DNA of 64,000 nt from Acidobacteriota bacterium (lineage in GTDB: Bacteria; Zixibacteria; MSB-5A5; GN15; FEB-12). The first letter of the stretch is position 1. Every line of letters begins with the position of its first letter. The stretch lies in assembly GCA_035529075.1 (NCBI GenBank), contig DATKXK010000016.1:1-64000 (forward strand), written 5' to 3'. This document shows, one piece after another, positions 44,134 to 53,440 of this stretch. The notes beneath the pieces were generated by a model that saw only the letters and a list, made by a program, of their open reading frames with translations, was not told the origin of the DNA and made no database searches. The position numbers and the translations under genes are program-made.

Positions 44134-44801
44134 TGGTGCGCGTGCTTGTAGTCGTGTTAGGCCTGCTGCTGGTGGGCGGGACATCAGCACTCGGGACCGG
44201 CGATCCGTCGTCGCCGGGTGATGGTAAACTGGAGACTCCGGATACGCTGCTGCCAGGAGAGCCGTCACCTCCGCCCGCCGAGTGGCTGTGGCAGTTCGCG
44301 CAGGAGGTCGAGGCCCAACGTGATCGCGAGGTGCAGGCCGGCCTCCAGGAAAAGCTGGCGCGACGCCAACGTGAGATGGGTAAGCGTCGCCAGCACCTCG
44401 AGCAGTTTCGCCTGCTGAAGCTGCTGGAGCTTCTCGATCTCGAGGAAAACCAGGAGGAAAAATTCATCCGCGCGTTTTCCCGAATCCGGCGCGAGATAAG
44501 CGAGGTCGACTATCGTCGACAGGAGGTAGTCGGTCGTCTGGCGCGCACCTTGGGGGAAGAAAGCCCTGATCAACGTGAGCTGGACAGACTGATCGGCGAG
44601 GTGATTCAGATAAACGAGGAGAAGCAGAAACTGGGTCAGGAATTCCTCAGGGAGAGCCGCGGGTATCTGACGGCCGTGCAGGCGGCCAAGTTCGTGATCT
44701 TCCAGGAAAGATTTGAGTACGAGTTGCTCGAGAAGGTCAAACAGTTCGAGGAGCGCACTCAGAGACGACGCAAGCAGGGGGATACGACCGGGACTCCGTG
44801 A
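44133..44801 (+). CDS. Periplasmic coiled-coil protein, Spy/CpxP-like sensor candidate
   Basis: 222 residues. Signal peptide 1-20 (VRVLVVVLGLLLVGGTSA) with a proline-rich linker. Then a long, highly charged helical region (about 48-215) with LELLDLEENQEEKF, RLARTLGEESPDQRELDRLI and LTAVQAAKFVIFQERF, the helix-turn and LTxxQ-like pattern of Spy/CpxP/CnrX proteins. In CnrX-type systems such a protein signals metal stress to the anti-sigma factor; here that is inference. The ATG shares a base with the anti-sigma stop; a GTG one codon upstream is possible. Confidence 0.7.
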   Translation: MVRVLVVVLGLLLVGGTSALGTGDPSSPGDGKLETPDTLLPGEPSPPPAEWLWQFAQEVEAQRDREVQAGLQEKLARRQREMGKRRQHLEQFRLLKLLELLDLEENQEEKFIRAFSRIRREISEVDYRRQEVVGRLARTLGEESPDQRELDRLIGEVIQINEEKQKLGQEFLRESRGYLTAVQAAKFVIFQERFEYELLEKVKQFEERTQRRRKQGDTTGTP

Positions 44802-44865
44802 GAGCAGCCGAAGAAGACACAGGCAATGATATACAACTAACACAAAGTAAAGGAGTTGGTGAACA

Positions 44866-45405
44866 ATGAAGAGAATGTTGGTGATTGTGCTGGCCCTGGC
44901 CGTGCCGGCGCTTGCCCTGGCACAGCCCGGCGGGACGACTCCCGAAGCAGCCGGACGCGGGCACGGACCGATGCATTGCCTGCAGAAGGCCGGGCCGGGT
45001 GCCCGAAGCATGGGTGCGGGGATCGGTCACCTGCTCGCGCTTGGTGACGAAATAGGTATTACCGATGAGCAGCGGGCAGGGTTGAAGGAATTACAGACGC
45101 GTTTTCAGCTTGAACGCATCGATAAGAAGGCACTAGTAGAGAAAGCACAGGTTGGGCTGCACGCCTTGATGCGTGAGAGTGACGCCGCCGAGTCCCAGGT
45201 GATGCGCGCCATAGACGAGCTCGCTCGTCTGCGCGCCGATATGCAGAAGATGCGCTACACGCACCGAAAACAGGTGGAAAGCACGCTCACCGCAGAGCAG
45301 GTCGCGAAGCTCAAGGAACTGCGACAGAAGCGGCACATGGAAGGACGCGAGAAGATGCGCAAGAAAACGGACCAGGAGCGCCGAATGCCCCATGGCGGCC
45401 GTTAG
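44866..45405 (+). CDS. Periplasmic Spy/CpxP-family protein
   Basis: 179 residues. Signal peptide 1-19 (LVIVLALAVPALALA). The mature chain starts with a Gly/His/Cys-bearing segment (GRGHGPMHC, possible metal site). The two LTxxQ-type repeats of the family follow: EIGITDEQRAGLKELQ and STLTAEQVAKLKELR. A highly basic C-terminus ends it. Family members are periplasmic chaperones or zinc-binding stress proteins. AAAGGAG lies before the ATG. It is 64 bases after the previous gene and ends at a strong terminator. Confidence 0.85.
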   Translation: MKRMLVIVLALAVPALALAQPGGTTPEAAGRGHGPMHCLQKAGPGARSMGAGIGHLLALGDEIGITDEQRAGLKELQTRFQLERIDKKALVEKAQVGLHALMRESDAAESQVMRAIDELARLRADMQKMRYTHRKQVESTLTAEQVAKLKELRQKRHMEGREKMRKKTDQERRMPHGGR

Positions 45406-45429
45406 CCTCTGCCGTACCGTAAATACCGG

Positions 45430-45456
45430 AGCCCGCCGAAAGGCGGGCTTTTTTTT
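45430..45456 (+). terminator. Rho-independent terminator of the first sigma module
   Basis: AGCCCGCC, GAAA loop (45438-45441), GGCGGGCT, then a T-run to 45456. Confidence 0.93.
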
Positions 45457-45642
45457 GCCGGTGCGGCCGGCCGGTTTGTAAGCCTGCTCCAGATACCGGG
45501 AGCGGGGCGCTGCCTGATGGGCTGGCGGACGGTGGTCCTTAGCTTTACTGTGCCACGGGAGTATGTGATCACGATAATGTCTTGTTTGAAAGCAAGTTAG
45601 ACAGATTCCTCTGCCATTGTGGCTGGATTCTGGCAGACTCGC

Positions 45643-45671
45643 TTGACGTGCGCACTTGATCTGGCTATCAT
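45643..45671 (+). promoter_or_regulatory. Predicted leaderless promoter of rnr
   Basis: TTGACG (45643-45648), 17-bp spacer, TATCAT (45666-45671). Six bases later comes the ATG at 45678, with no Shine-Dalgarno sequence, so the transcript should begin at the start codon. Confidence 0.7.
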
Positions 45672-45677
45672 TAATCC

Positions 45678-47846
45678 ATGCGCCAGGACCCTGACAGCAT
45701 ACTGCGGTTCATTCAGTCCAAGTCTGATCATCCCATGAAGGTCAAAGAGCTTGCGCGGGCACTGTCCATCGAGCAGTCCGATTATGGTCGGTTCCGGCAG
45801 GCGGTGGGAAAGCTCGTTGATTCGGGAGATCTGGTCAGATTGAAACGGGGCCGCATCGGGTTGGCGGACCAGATGAACATCGTGGTCGGAAGAATCTCGG
45901 TCAACCGATCCGGGACGGGCTTCGTCGAAAGAGAAGGGGACGAACAAGATATCCTGATCCCGAAGACGGAACTGCAGACGGCCCTGGATGGGGACAGCGT
46001 GATGGTGCGTCTTACCGGCCGGCCGGTCGGCCGCCAGGCCGGTACGGTGATCAAAGTGATGGAGCGGGTGCAGCGCAATATCGTGGGTCTGTTTCACCAC
46101 GGGCGCGGGTATCTCTACCTCAAGCCGGACAACCCGCGGATTCATCGCGACATCTATATTCACCCGGACGACAGCCTGGGCGCCAGGGACGGGGAGAAGG
46201 TGGTGGCGGTCCTGACGGAGTGGGAAGATTCGTACCTGAACCCACAAGGTAAAGTAACCGAGCGGCTGGGTTACCCGGACCAACCCGGTGTGGACATGCT
46301 TGCGGTCATCAGGAGTTACAACCTGCCGGAGAAATTCTCGCCTGAGGTGCTCAGGCAGGCCGAGCGCGCCGCGGCCGTCGACACGAGCGAGGAAGAAGCG
46401 CGAAGGCTTGATTTGACCGCGGAATGTGTCTATACGATCGACCCGGCCGACGCCCGGGATCATGACGACGCCGTATCGGTGGAACGGACGGCGACCGGCT
46501 ATCGGCTGGGCGTGCACATAGCGGACGTGTCGTTCTACGTGAAAGAAGGCACAACGCTGGATACCGAAGGCTTTGAGCGGGGCAATTCGGTTTACCTGCC
46601 GGGGATGGTCGTTCCGATGCTGCCGGAGGTACTGTCCAACGACGTATGTTCGTTAAAACCGAACCGGCGGAGGCTGGCGTATTCGGTTTTCATCGACTTC
46701 GACCACAAGGGAAAGGTGCGCGAGTGGCGGCTCGCGGACACGGTCATCCGGTCCAGGGCCAGGTTGTCGTACGACGAGGTTCAGGAGTTTTTCGACAGCG
46801 ACGTTGCCACGAAACGCATCAAGCGCGTGGCTGACAGCCTCAGAACGGCGCGTAAGCTGGCCCGTTTGCTGGCCGGGAATCGGTCGGCTGAAGGTTCGCT
46901 GGATTTCGACCTTCCGGAGGCGAAGATCATTCTGAACGAAAAAGGGCAGGTCATCGAGTTGGGCAATCGCGTGCGCCTGGAGTCACATCGACTTGTTGAA
47001 GAATTCATGCTGGCCGCCAACCGGGTTGTAGCCCTGGAAGTGTTCCGGAAGGCCCAGCCGTTTCTCTACCGTGTTCACGACCGGCCGGACCTGGAGAAGG
47101 TCCAGGCCTTTTCGGACATGATGCGCCGGCTCGGGCACCAGTTTCCGGTGTCCAAGACGATCAGGCCGGTCCAGTTCGCGAGGTTCCTGGAGAAGGTCAA
47201 GGATGCTCCGGAGGGGGATTTCATTAACGAGTTGATGCTTCGGTCCATGAAGAAGGCCGTTTACCAGCGCAAGAATATCGGGCATTTCGGGCTGGCCTTT
47301 TCGCACTACACGCATTTCACTTCCCCGATCCGCCGTTACCCGGACCTGCTCGTGCACCGCCTCCTTCGTAAGCTGAAACGGGATCGCTATCCGGTGGCCT
47401 TCGGCCGTCGGGTGGGCACGGTAATCGATCACGTCGGGCGGCAGTGTTCCGAGACGGAGCGTAACGCCGAGGCCGCCGAGCGGCAGGCGGTGAGAGTGAA
47501 GCAGGTGGCATACATGGCGCGGCACCTCGGAGAAGAGTACGCCGGCGTCATTTCGGGCACCACGCCGTACGGGTTCTTCGTTCGTCTGGACGACATGGGC
47601 GCTGAAGGAATGGTGCGGATGTCGCTGATCGACGATGACTATTACCAGTATGACGAGAAACAGTACCGCATAATCGGCCGACGCACCGGGCGCAGTTTTC
47701 GCCTCGGTGACGCCGTCCGTGTCCGCGTCGTCAAAGTCGATACGGAACGCAGCGAAATCGACCTGGAGGTCGCCCGGCCGGAAAGCAAGCCTCCGGCGAC
47801 GGCGACGAGAAAAGCGAAGGTCCGAAAGCGCCGCCGCGTGCGGTGA
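45678..47846 (+). CDS. rnr: Ribonuclease R
   Basis: 722 residues. A 3'-5' exoribonuclease able to degrade structured RNA. Domain order: winged helix (10-60), two cold-shock domains (about 65-210), RNB catalytic domain with the Asp cluster IDPADARDHDDAVS (254-267), C-terminal S1 domain (ISGTTPYGFFVRLDDMGAEGMV) and a Lys/Arg-rich tail (ATRKAKVRKRRRVR) that helps unwind RNA. All parts are present. Confidence 0.96.
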   Translation: MRQDPDSILRFIQSKSDHPMKVKELARALSIEQSDYGRFRQAVGKLVDSGDLVRLKRGRIGLADQMNIVVGRISVNRSGTGFVEREGDEQDILIPKTELQTALDGDSVMVRLTGRPVGRQAGTVIKVMERVQRNIVGLFHHGRGYLYLKPDNPRIHRDIYIHPDDSLGARDGEKVVAVLTEWEDSYLNPQGKVTERLGYPDQPGVDMLAVIRSYNLPEKFSPEVLRQAERAAAVDTSEEEARRLDLTAECVYTIDPADARDHDDAVSVERTATGYRLGVHIADVSFYVKEGTTLDTEGFERGNSVYLPGMVVPMLPEVLSNDVCSLKPNRRRLAYSVFIDFDHKGKVREWRLADTVIRSRARLSYDEVQEFFDSDVATKRIKRVADSLRTARKLARLLAGNRSAEGSLDFDLPEAKIILNEKGQVIELGNRVRLESHRLVEEFMLAANRVVALEVFRKAQPFLYRVHDRPDLEKVQAFSDMMRRLGHQFPVSKTIRPVQFARFLEKVKDAPEGDFINELMLRSMKKAVYQRKNIGHFGLAFSHYTHFTSPIRRYPDLLVHRLLRKLKRDRYPVAFGRRVGTVIDHVGRQCSETERNAEAAERQAVRVKQVAYMARHLGEEYAGVISGTTPYGFFVRLDDMGAEGMVRMSLIDDDYYQYDEKQYRIIGRRTGRSFRLGDAVRVRVVKVDTERSEIDLEVARPESKPPATATRKAKVRKRRRVR

Positions 47847-47896
47847 GCGGGGTCCGGACTTCGCAGTTGCACGGGGCCCGGAAGAGAAGAGACGCT

Positions 47897-49315
47897 ATGA
47901 TCAAGCGGGTAGTCATTCTGACGGATTCAAAGCGGGCGGGAGAACACGGCGTTGCGTGGAAGGAGATGGGGCAAGTCGTCGGGGGGCTGGCGGAGCTTTA
48001 TCGCGTCGTAAAAGAGAGCCGCGTCGACCTGATTCTCGTTGACACGTCTGAGATCACCGTTACGCAGCCGGTAGCCACGCGGATTCGACGGCAGAACGGC
48101 CTGACCGAAATATGGGAGGTCATGCATGCTGAATCGGTGAGCTGGGAGGCGGGCAGCCGCATCGACGGCGAGCTGTCCGTTCAACTCGGGCAGGACGGAA
48201 TCGAGAAAAAGATCCGCCAGATCCTTGCCGACAAGGAGCGGCTCAGCCGGTACGGAATTATCGGGCGATCGGCATCCATGAAGGCGATCGGTGAGATCAT
48301 CGAGAGGATTGCGCCTACCGACGTCTCGGTGCTGATCGTGGGGCCGTCCGGATCGGGCAAGGAGTTGGTGGCGCGCGCGTTGCACGAGGATTCATCCCGG
48401 ACGGGCCATCCGTTTGTGACTTTCAATTGCGGCGCGCTGGCCGAGGGCGTGCTCGAGTCGGAACTGTTCGGACACGAGCGGGGGGCTTTCACCGGTTCGG
48501 TGGCCAAGCGTGAAGGGTTGTTTCACAAGGCCGAGGGCGGGACGATCTTCCTGGATGAAATCGGCGAGACAAAACCGGACACGCAGGTCAAGCTGCTGCG
48601 GGTGCTCGAGGACGGCACCTACTACCCGGTAGGCTCGTCGACCCCGCAGCGGGCCGACGTTCGTGTGGTGGCGGCGACGAACCGCGACCTGAGCGAGGCC
48701 ATCGCCGAGAGACAATTTCGAGAGGATCTGTATTTCCGGGTCGGGGCCGTGAAGATCGTGGTGCCGTCGCTCCTGGAGCGCAAGGAGGACATTCAGCCGC
48801 TGCTGCAGCATTTTCTGCGGGACAGCGGTCGGCCGGACTACTCGGACTCGGCCCTGGATCTCCTGACGCGCTACGACTGGCCGGGCAATGTCCGCCAGTT
48901 GCGCAACTTCACCGACCGGATGACGGCGCTCAAACCGGGCGGTCTGGTTGAGGAAGCAGACGTAGAGCGCTTCATCTCAGAACAGCACGCCACCGCCACG
49001 CACCTGCCGGTGTCAACCGGGCGGACAGTCCAGGAAGCCGGTCAGGAGCTGATTTACCGGGCCATCCTGTCGCTGGGCAGCGAAATCAGGCTGCTGCGCG
49101 ACCTTATTACCGCGAACATTCCGAGTGAATCGTCGGCGGCCGGGCAGGAAGTCGGGCGGGCGGCGCAACCTTCCTCGACGATGGAAGACATGGAAAAGGC
49201 GATGATCGAGCAGGTCCTCGCGGAAACCGGTGGTAATCGCAAGGAGACGGCCCGTAAGCTGGGCATCGGAGAGCGAACGCTGTATCGCAAGCTCAACAAG
49301 TATAACCTGCACTGA
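47897..49315 (+). CDS. Sigma-54-dependent transcriptional activator (Fis family)
   Basis: 472 residues. The N-terminal 110 residues are receiver-like (VVILTDSK, VDLILVDTSE), but I cannot confirm the phosphorylation pocket. AAA+ domain: Walker A GPSGSGKE (149-156), L1 loop GAFTGS (196-201, Ser in place of the usual Ala), Walker B GTIFLDE (215-221) and FREDLYFRVG. The C-terminal Fis-type helix-turn-helix (ETARKLGIGERTLYRKLNKY) ends at the stop. ATG 47897 is preferred over a GTG overlapping the rnr end. No kinase partner is adjacent. Confidence 0.9.
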   Translation: MIKRVVILTDSKRAGEHGVAWKEMGQVVGGLAELYRVVKESRVDLILVDTSEITVTQPVATRIRRQNGLTEIWEVMHAESVSWEAGSRIDGELSVQLGQDGIEKKIRQILADKERLSRYGIIGRSASMKAIGEIIERIAPTDVSVLIVGPSGSGKELVARALHEDSSRTGHPFVTFNCGALAEGVLESELFGHERGAFTGSVAKREGLFHKAEGGTIFLDEIGETKPDTQVKLLRVLEDGTYYPVGSSTPQRADVRVVAATNRDLSEAIAERQFREDLYFRVGAVKIVVPSLLERKEDIQPLLQHFLRDSGRPDYSDSALDLLTRYDWPGNVRQLRNFTDRMTALKPGGLVEEADVERFISEQHATATHLPVSTGRTVQEAGQELIYRAILSLGSEIRLLRDLITANIPSESSAAGQEVGRAAQPSSTMEDMEKAMIEQVLAETGGNRKETARKLGIGERTLYRKLNKYNLH

Positions 49316-49365
49316 GCAAGGAAGGGGGCTGGGGGGCTATCAGAGTCACATTCTTATCCGTCTGC

Positions 49366-50976
49366 ATGATAGGTGTCGTGCTTTGCGCGGAGGTGTCCCT
49401 GTCGCAGGGTTTGTCCACGACGGTCTTTCCGTCTGAGGACGAATTGCGCGAGGCGCTCTTTCTGGGCGAAATAGATTACGAGGAGTTCGGGCGCCTGCAG
49501 GAAATTGCATTGCAGGGCATTGATTCCACTACCCGGTTCCTCTACGATCAGGTTCCGAACCTGTCTTACTTCGCCCCGACACGGGGATCGCTGGTGACGC
49601 CTCTTGAAGCTGAGCAGCAGGCTCCGTTTCGGGCCGGCCCGGAGCCGGCGGCGGTCGCGGGAGAGCTCCGCTACCGCTTCCTGCAACAACTGCAGAACGA
49701 CGATGCGAATTGCTATCGGCTGTCAGGTCGGCTGCGATTCGGCGAGCGCCTGAGCGTGAGTTTCAAGGTACATCGGGAGTTCTCCGGGCGAGAGCGGTTT
49801 GTCGGGCGGGCAATCAGCTACCGGGCTCGTCGCGGGTTCATTCGCAACGTGACGCTGGGCAGTTTTACGCAGCGTCTCGGCCTGGGAACAGTGTACGGTT
49901 ACCGCGGCAAACTGCTTTCCAATTCACCCCGGCTCGGCACCGAGTCGTTTCTTTTTCCGGATTACGGTGGATTCAACGGTCTGATTGTCCGTGGCGGCAC
50001 GAACGAAGTGCAATTCTGCGCCCTCGGTTCGAGCAACCGGGGTGCGACCCACAGCCTGACGACCGGGGGCGGCATGGTAGCGCGGCAGCGGGGACGTTTC
50101 AGACCCGGTGCCGTCTTCGGCATCAGCCGGCTGGAACGTCGGACGGACGGCGCCGCCGGGACGGATCGGAAACTCGCGGTCAATTCGGAGTACCGTTACA
50201 CGCAGGGTTACGGCATTCTGGAAGTGGTGGGGCAGTCCGGCGATTTTGGCGAAGCCGCCGCCGTTGTCATGGAGGGACGGCACCGGTTTGCCCGGGCCGA
50301 GTTGCGCTACGCCGGCTGGGTCTACGGGCGTGACTACGCTGATCTCACGGGAGGGAGCAAAGCAGCCAACGTGCGTCGAGCGGTGGAGATGGACGAGCTG
50401 GCGTTTGCTTACTCGACGAGGCGGTCGGGGCAGCGGGGCGCCCTCATTCGGACGTCGGCCCTGCTGGGCGAAGACGTCCAGTTCACTAGTTCTCTGCTGC
50501 ACGGGATGAGCCGGGGAGCGGCATCCACGACTCAGGTCTCGGCGGCACTGGTCAGACACCTGTCGTCCGCTCTCTCTGCTGAGCTTACTTACCTTACTCT
50601 CAGAAAGGAGACGGGGGTCGGGATAAATCGGCAAGAGCGGGTCGATCAGCGCCTGCGGGCGCAGGCTCGATTTACTTCTGGTCAGGTATCGGTGAGAAGT
50701 TATATTGCTCTTAACGCGAGTGACAGGCGCGCGAGTAACGTGTCACTCTTTGTCTATGTCAGGCTGGAGACTCAGGCCGGCGGCCGCGTTGTGCTCTGGT
50801 CGGACCTGGCCCGGTTGAACGGGGACGGAATTCAGTACTGGTACGTGTTTTTGCAGAATGAGCAGGAGTTGCACGAACGCGTTCGGCTGACCGCCAAGTT
50901 CGGCCATACTTACAGTCGAACGGCTGCGCAGACGCACCGCCCGGTCATCTCGGTGGAGTTGGTAGCGCTGTTTTGA
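49366..50976 (+). CDS. Predicted outer-membrane beta-barrel protein
   Basis: 536 residues, family unknown to me. A hydrophobic export signal (IGVVLCAEVSLSQG) begins the frame. The same frame upstream continues hydrophobic codons with no standard start, so the true start is uncertain. An acidic helical section (PSEDELREALFLGEIDYEEF, about 24-60) follows. Then about 420 residues of alternating polar/aromatic strands (LRFGERLSVSFKVHRE, SVRSYIALNASDRRASNVSLFVYVRLE), ending in aromatic VISVELVALF as outer-membrane barrels do. First of three coupled genes for surface or exported proteins. Confidence 0.65.
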   Translation: MIGVVLCAEVSLSQGLSTTVFPSEDELREALFLGEIDYEEFGRLQEIALQGIDSTTRFLYDQVPNLSYFAPTRGSLVTPLEAEQQAPFRAGPEPAAVAGELRYRFLQQLQNDDANCYRLSGRLRFGERLSVSFKVHREFSGRERFVGRAISYRARRGFIRNVTLGSFTQRLGLGTVYGYRGKLLSNSPRLGTESFLFPDYGGFNGLIVRGGTNEVQFCALGSSNRGATHSLTTGGGMVARQRGRFRPGAVFGISRLERRTDGAAGTDRKLAVNSEYRYTQGYGILEVVGQSGDFGEAAAVVMEGRHRFARAELRYAGWVYGRDYADLTGGSKAANVRRAVEMDELAFAYSTRRSGQRGALIRTSALLGEDVQFTSSLLHGMSRGAASTTQVSAALVRHLSSALSAELTYLTLRKETGVGINRQERVDQRLRAQARFTSGQVSVRSYIALNASDRRASNVSLFVYVRLETQAGGRVVLWSDLARLNGDGIQYWYVFLQNEQELHERVRLTAKFGHTYSRTAAQTHRPVISVELVALF

Positions 50977-52589
50977 AGACGGGAAACGCCATAGCCCTGG
51001 GAAGTCTGCTGTTGCTGATTGCGAGCGGCCTGACGGTCGAATCGTCGGTAGTAGTAAACGAGGCGATGGTCAACGAGCCGGGCGGCAACGTGAATCTGGA
51101 ATGGTTTGAGTTGTTTAACGACTCGGACGGTCTGGTCAACCTTGACTTCTTTCAGGCGCAGATCGGTGCCGACACGCTGAACTTTGCCGGCGGCGGCGCC
51201 ATGCTTCCGAAAACCTACGCCGTGATCTGCCGGGACTCGCTCGCTTTTGTCCAGGAATGGGTGGACAACCCGGCGGACGTCCCGTACACGATCATCCAGC
51301 GCACCTTCGGGTTGACCAATGACGGCGGCCTGATCCGGCTTTTTCGTCTGAGCAACCCGGAATCCGAGCTGCTCTGGACTGAGAGCGGGGCCGATGGCGT
51401 GTCCTGGGAACGGATACTTCCGGAATCCGGCGACTTGGCGCAATCGACGGATCCACGCGGAGCCACGCCGGGGCAGGTGAATTCGGTCACGCCGCTGCCG
51501 CTGGACCTTTCGCTGGGGAGTGTCGCGGTCGAGGCCTCCGACGATGGTGCGTTGCTGACTTTTATCGTGAGCAACGTCGGGCTCAACACCGTGACCGGCA
51601 GCAACGTGACCGTGTATTATGTTGATCCCGCCGATTCGGAGAACCGCGACAGCGTCGTGGTGGTGCTGCCGGTACCGCCGGTGGATACGGGGTTCACCAC
51701 GATCCTGCAGACGGGCGTGGCGGTGCCCGGGTACTACGTGCACCTGGGTGCGTCGGTGGACGACGACGATCGGCCTGCAAACAACCACCGGGATTTCTTC
51801 GCCCCGGGCACGGCTTATCCGCCGGTCGTTCTCAACGAGTTTCTGGCCGACCCGAAGGATCCGTTGACGTCCGAATGGGTAGAGGTGTACAATCGCAGTG
51901 ACAGCACTCTGGATATATCCGAATGGATGCTTGGTGATGAGCTGGGGTTGCACGCCATGTGCGGCCCGCCGCTGGTTGCAGGCCCGGGCGATTACGTGGT
52001 CCTGGCCGAAGACGCGGCGGCGTTCGAACGGTTCTACGGGCCGCTCGACGGGTTGCTTTGTGAGCCGCTGGGCTGGGCGAAGTTGAACGATCAGCAGGGC
52101 GATGTCGTGCGGCTGGTCGACCCGTTCGGCATAGAAGCGGACCGATTTGCGTACGTCGCCACGTTTGACAGCAACTATACGTGGAGCCTAAGTGAAGGCG
52201 GTGTCGTCGAAAGCCAGTGGGGTCGTTCATCGGTGACGGGCGGCAGCCCGGGGGAGCGTAACGACGTCTTTGTTCCGCCCAGCGCGACCGGGTTGCAGGT
52301 GGACGTGTATCCCCGGATTTTCTCTCCCGACGGCGACGGATGGCAGGACGTCACGGTAATCACGATCATCGCTCCCCCCGCCGCTGACTATACGATGAAG
52401 GTATATGACAGCGACGGCCGCGTGGTAAAAACGTTCATGGACAAGGCCGGTCCCTGGGAGGTGCGGGTGGAGTACACGTGGGACGGGCGCGCCGACTCGG
52501 GCAACCGCCTGCCGATCGGGATCTACATTCTGTATTTTGACGCCGGCGGCGTGGAGTCGAGTAAGAAGACGGTGGTGATAGCGCGATGA
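50973..52589 (+). CDS. Secreted lamin-tail domain protein with FlgD-like C-terminus
   Basis: 538 residues. Signal peptide 1-24. Two lamin-tail (LTD) domains: about 25-165 (VVVNEAMVNEPGG, LEWFELFNDS) and 285-410 (VVLNEFLADPKDP, SEWVEVYNRS), separated by a CARDB-like sandwich (VSNVGLNTVTGSNV). The C-terminal 90 residues (YPRIFSPDGDG, YTWDGRADSGNRLPIGIY) are a FlgD-type Ig module, as in many FCB exported proteins. Probably surface-bound. The TTG start overlaps the barrel gene stop and the end overlaps the next gene (ATGA), so the three are one operon. Confidence 0.85.
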   Translation: MKTGNAIALGSLLLLIASGLTVESSVVVNEAMVNEPGGNVNLEWFELFNDSDGLVNLDFFQAQIGADTLNFAGGGAMLPKTYAVICRDSLAFVQEWVDNPADVPYTIIQRTFGLTNDGGLIRLFRLSNPESELLWTESGADGVSWERILPESGDLAQSTDPRGATPGQVNSVTPLPLDLSLGSVAVEASDDGALLTFIVSNVGLNTVTGSNVTVYYVDPADSENRDSVVVVLPVPPVDTGFTTILQTGVAVPGYYVHLGASVDDDDRPANNHRDFFAPGTAYPPVVLNEFLADPKDPLTSEWVEVYNRSDSTLDISEWMLGDELGLHAMCGPPLVAGPGDYVVLAEDAAAFERFYGPLDGLLCEPLGWAKLNDQQGDVVRLVDPFGIEADRFAYVATFDSNYTWSLSEGGVVESQWGRSSVTGGSPGERNDVFVPPSATGLQVDVYPRIFSPDGDGWQDVTVITIIAPPAADYTMKVYDSDGRVVKTFMDKAGPWEVRVEYTWDGRADSGNRLPIGIYILYFDAGGVESSKKTVVIAR

Positions 52590-53440
52590 AGACCGCAGGC
52601 ATCATCGGGCTGACGTTCTTCTCGGCACTCTGCCTTTTGTCGCCGGCCGGGGCGTTTGAATTCATGACCTCCGACGGCCCGGGGATGGGGAGTTCGATTA
52701 TGCTTTCCGAATCCTCGGCCTCGGTACTGGTGAGCGTCCCGACGGGCAGCATGGTGCCGGGCGAGTGGCAGGTTCAGATGGGGGCGAGCCGGAAGTTCGA
52801 CCTGAGCGATCTTGACCGTGCCTTCATCGCGGCGGCGTACCGGTGGCGAGCGCTCACCACGAGCCTGGGATTGATGCAGTTCGGCCAGAGAGACCTGTAC
52901 GCCGAACGTACGTTAAAGTGGTCGCTGGCGGTACGGAGGGATTCCGTCTCGGTGGGGTTGTCGGTTTCGGGTATGATGGTTGACATCAGCGGGGGATACG
53001 GCCAGTTACGGGCTGCCACGATCGGTGCCGGTGCGTCCTACCGTGGCGGGAGATGGTTTGTCTGTGCGGTCGGTGACAATCTCACCAGCCCGAAGCTCTA
53101 CGAGGGGTCGGTCGCCCGGAGACCGAACTATTCGCTCTATGGCGAGTTTGTCGGCAAAGCGTCGTTTTCCGTGACGGGGCGAGCCGCCTTCCAGGATACA
53201 GAGAAACCGCAGTTTGCGCTTGCCCAGCGACTTCGTTTATCGGGCGGGTCGACGATATTCTGGGGGGTGTCGACGGCGCCGCTGACGTACGGTGCGGGTC
53301 TGGAATTGTTCGTGAAAAGGATATGGATATCTTACGCAACTTCGGTGCATCCGGTGCTGGGGTTCTCCCACACCGTTGCGCTCACGTTCGGTTCGAAGCA
53401 GTCGCGCTTGCGGGGAGACGGGTTTGATCAGCCGCGTTGA
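52586..53440 (+). CDS. Predicted small outer-membrane beta-barrel protein
   Basis: 284 residues. Signal peptide 1-23 (GIIGLTFFSALCLLSPAGA). The remainder alternates glycine/serine and aromatic strands (WQVQMGASRKFDL, SVSVGLSVSGMMVDI, IWISYATSVHPVLGFSHTVALTFGS), typical of a 10-14-strand barrel; PorV-like proteins are a loose comparison, not a match. It is coupled to the lamin-tail gene and may be its outer-membrane partner. Its 3' end overlaps dgt by 17 bases. Confidence 0.65.
   Translation: MKTAGIIGLTFFSALCLLSPAGAFEFMTSDGPGMGSSIMLSESSASVLVSVPTGSMVPGEWQVQMGASRKFDLSDLDRAFIAAAYRWRALTTSLGLMQFGQRDLYAERTLKWSLAVRRDSVSVGLSVSGMMVDISGGYGQLRAATIGAGASYRGGRWFVCAVGDNLTSPKLYEGSVARRPNYSLYGEFVGKASFSVTGRAAFQDTEKPQFALAQRLRLSGGSTIFWGVSTAPLTYGAGLELFVKRIWISYATSVHPVLGFSHTVALTFGSKQSRLRGDGFDQPR

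Noticed and set aside
50973-52589. Type IX secretion sorting domain on the lamin-tail protein
   Set aside because: The C-terminus is a FlgD-like Ig module, related in shape, but no T9SS component is in the window, so I do not claim type IX export.
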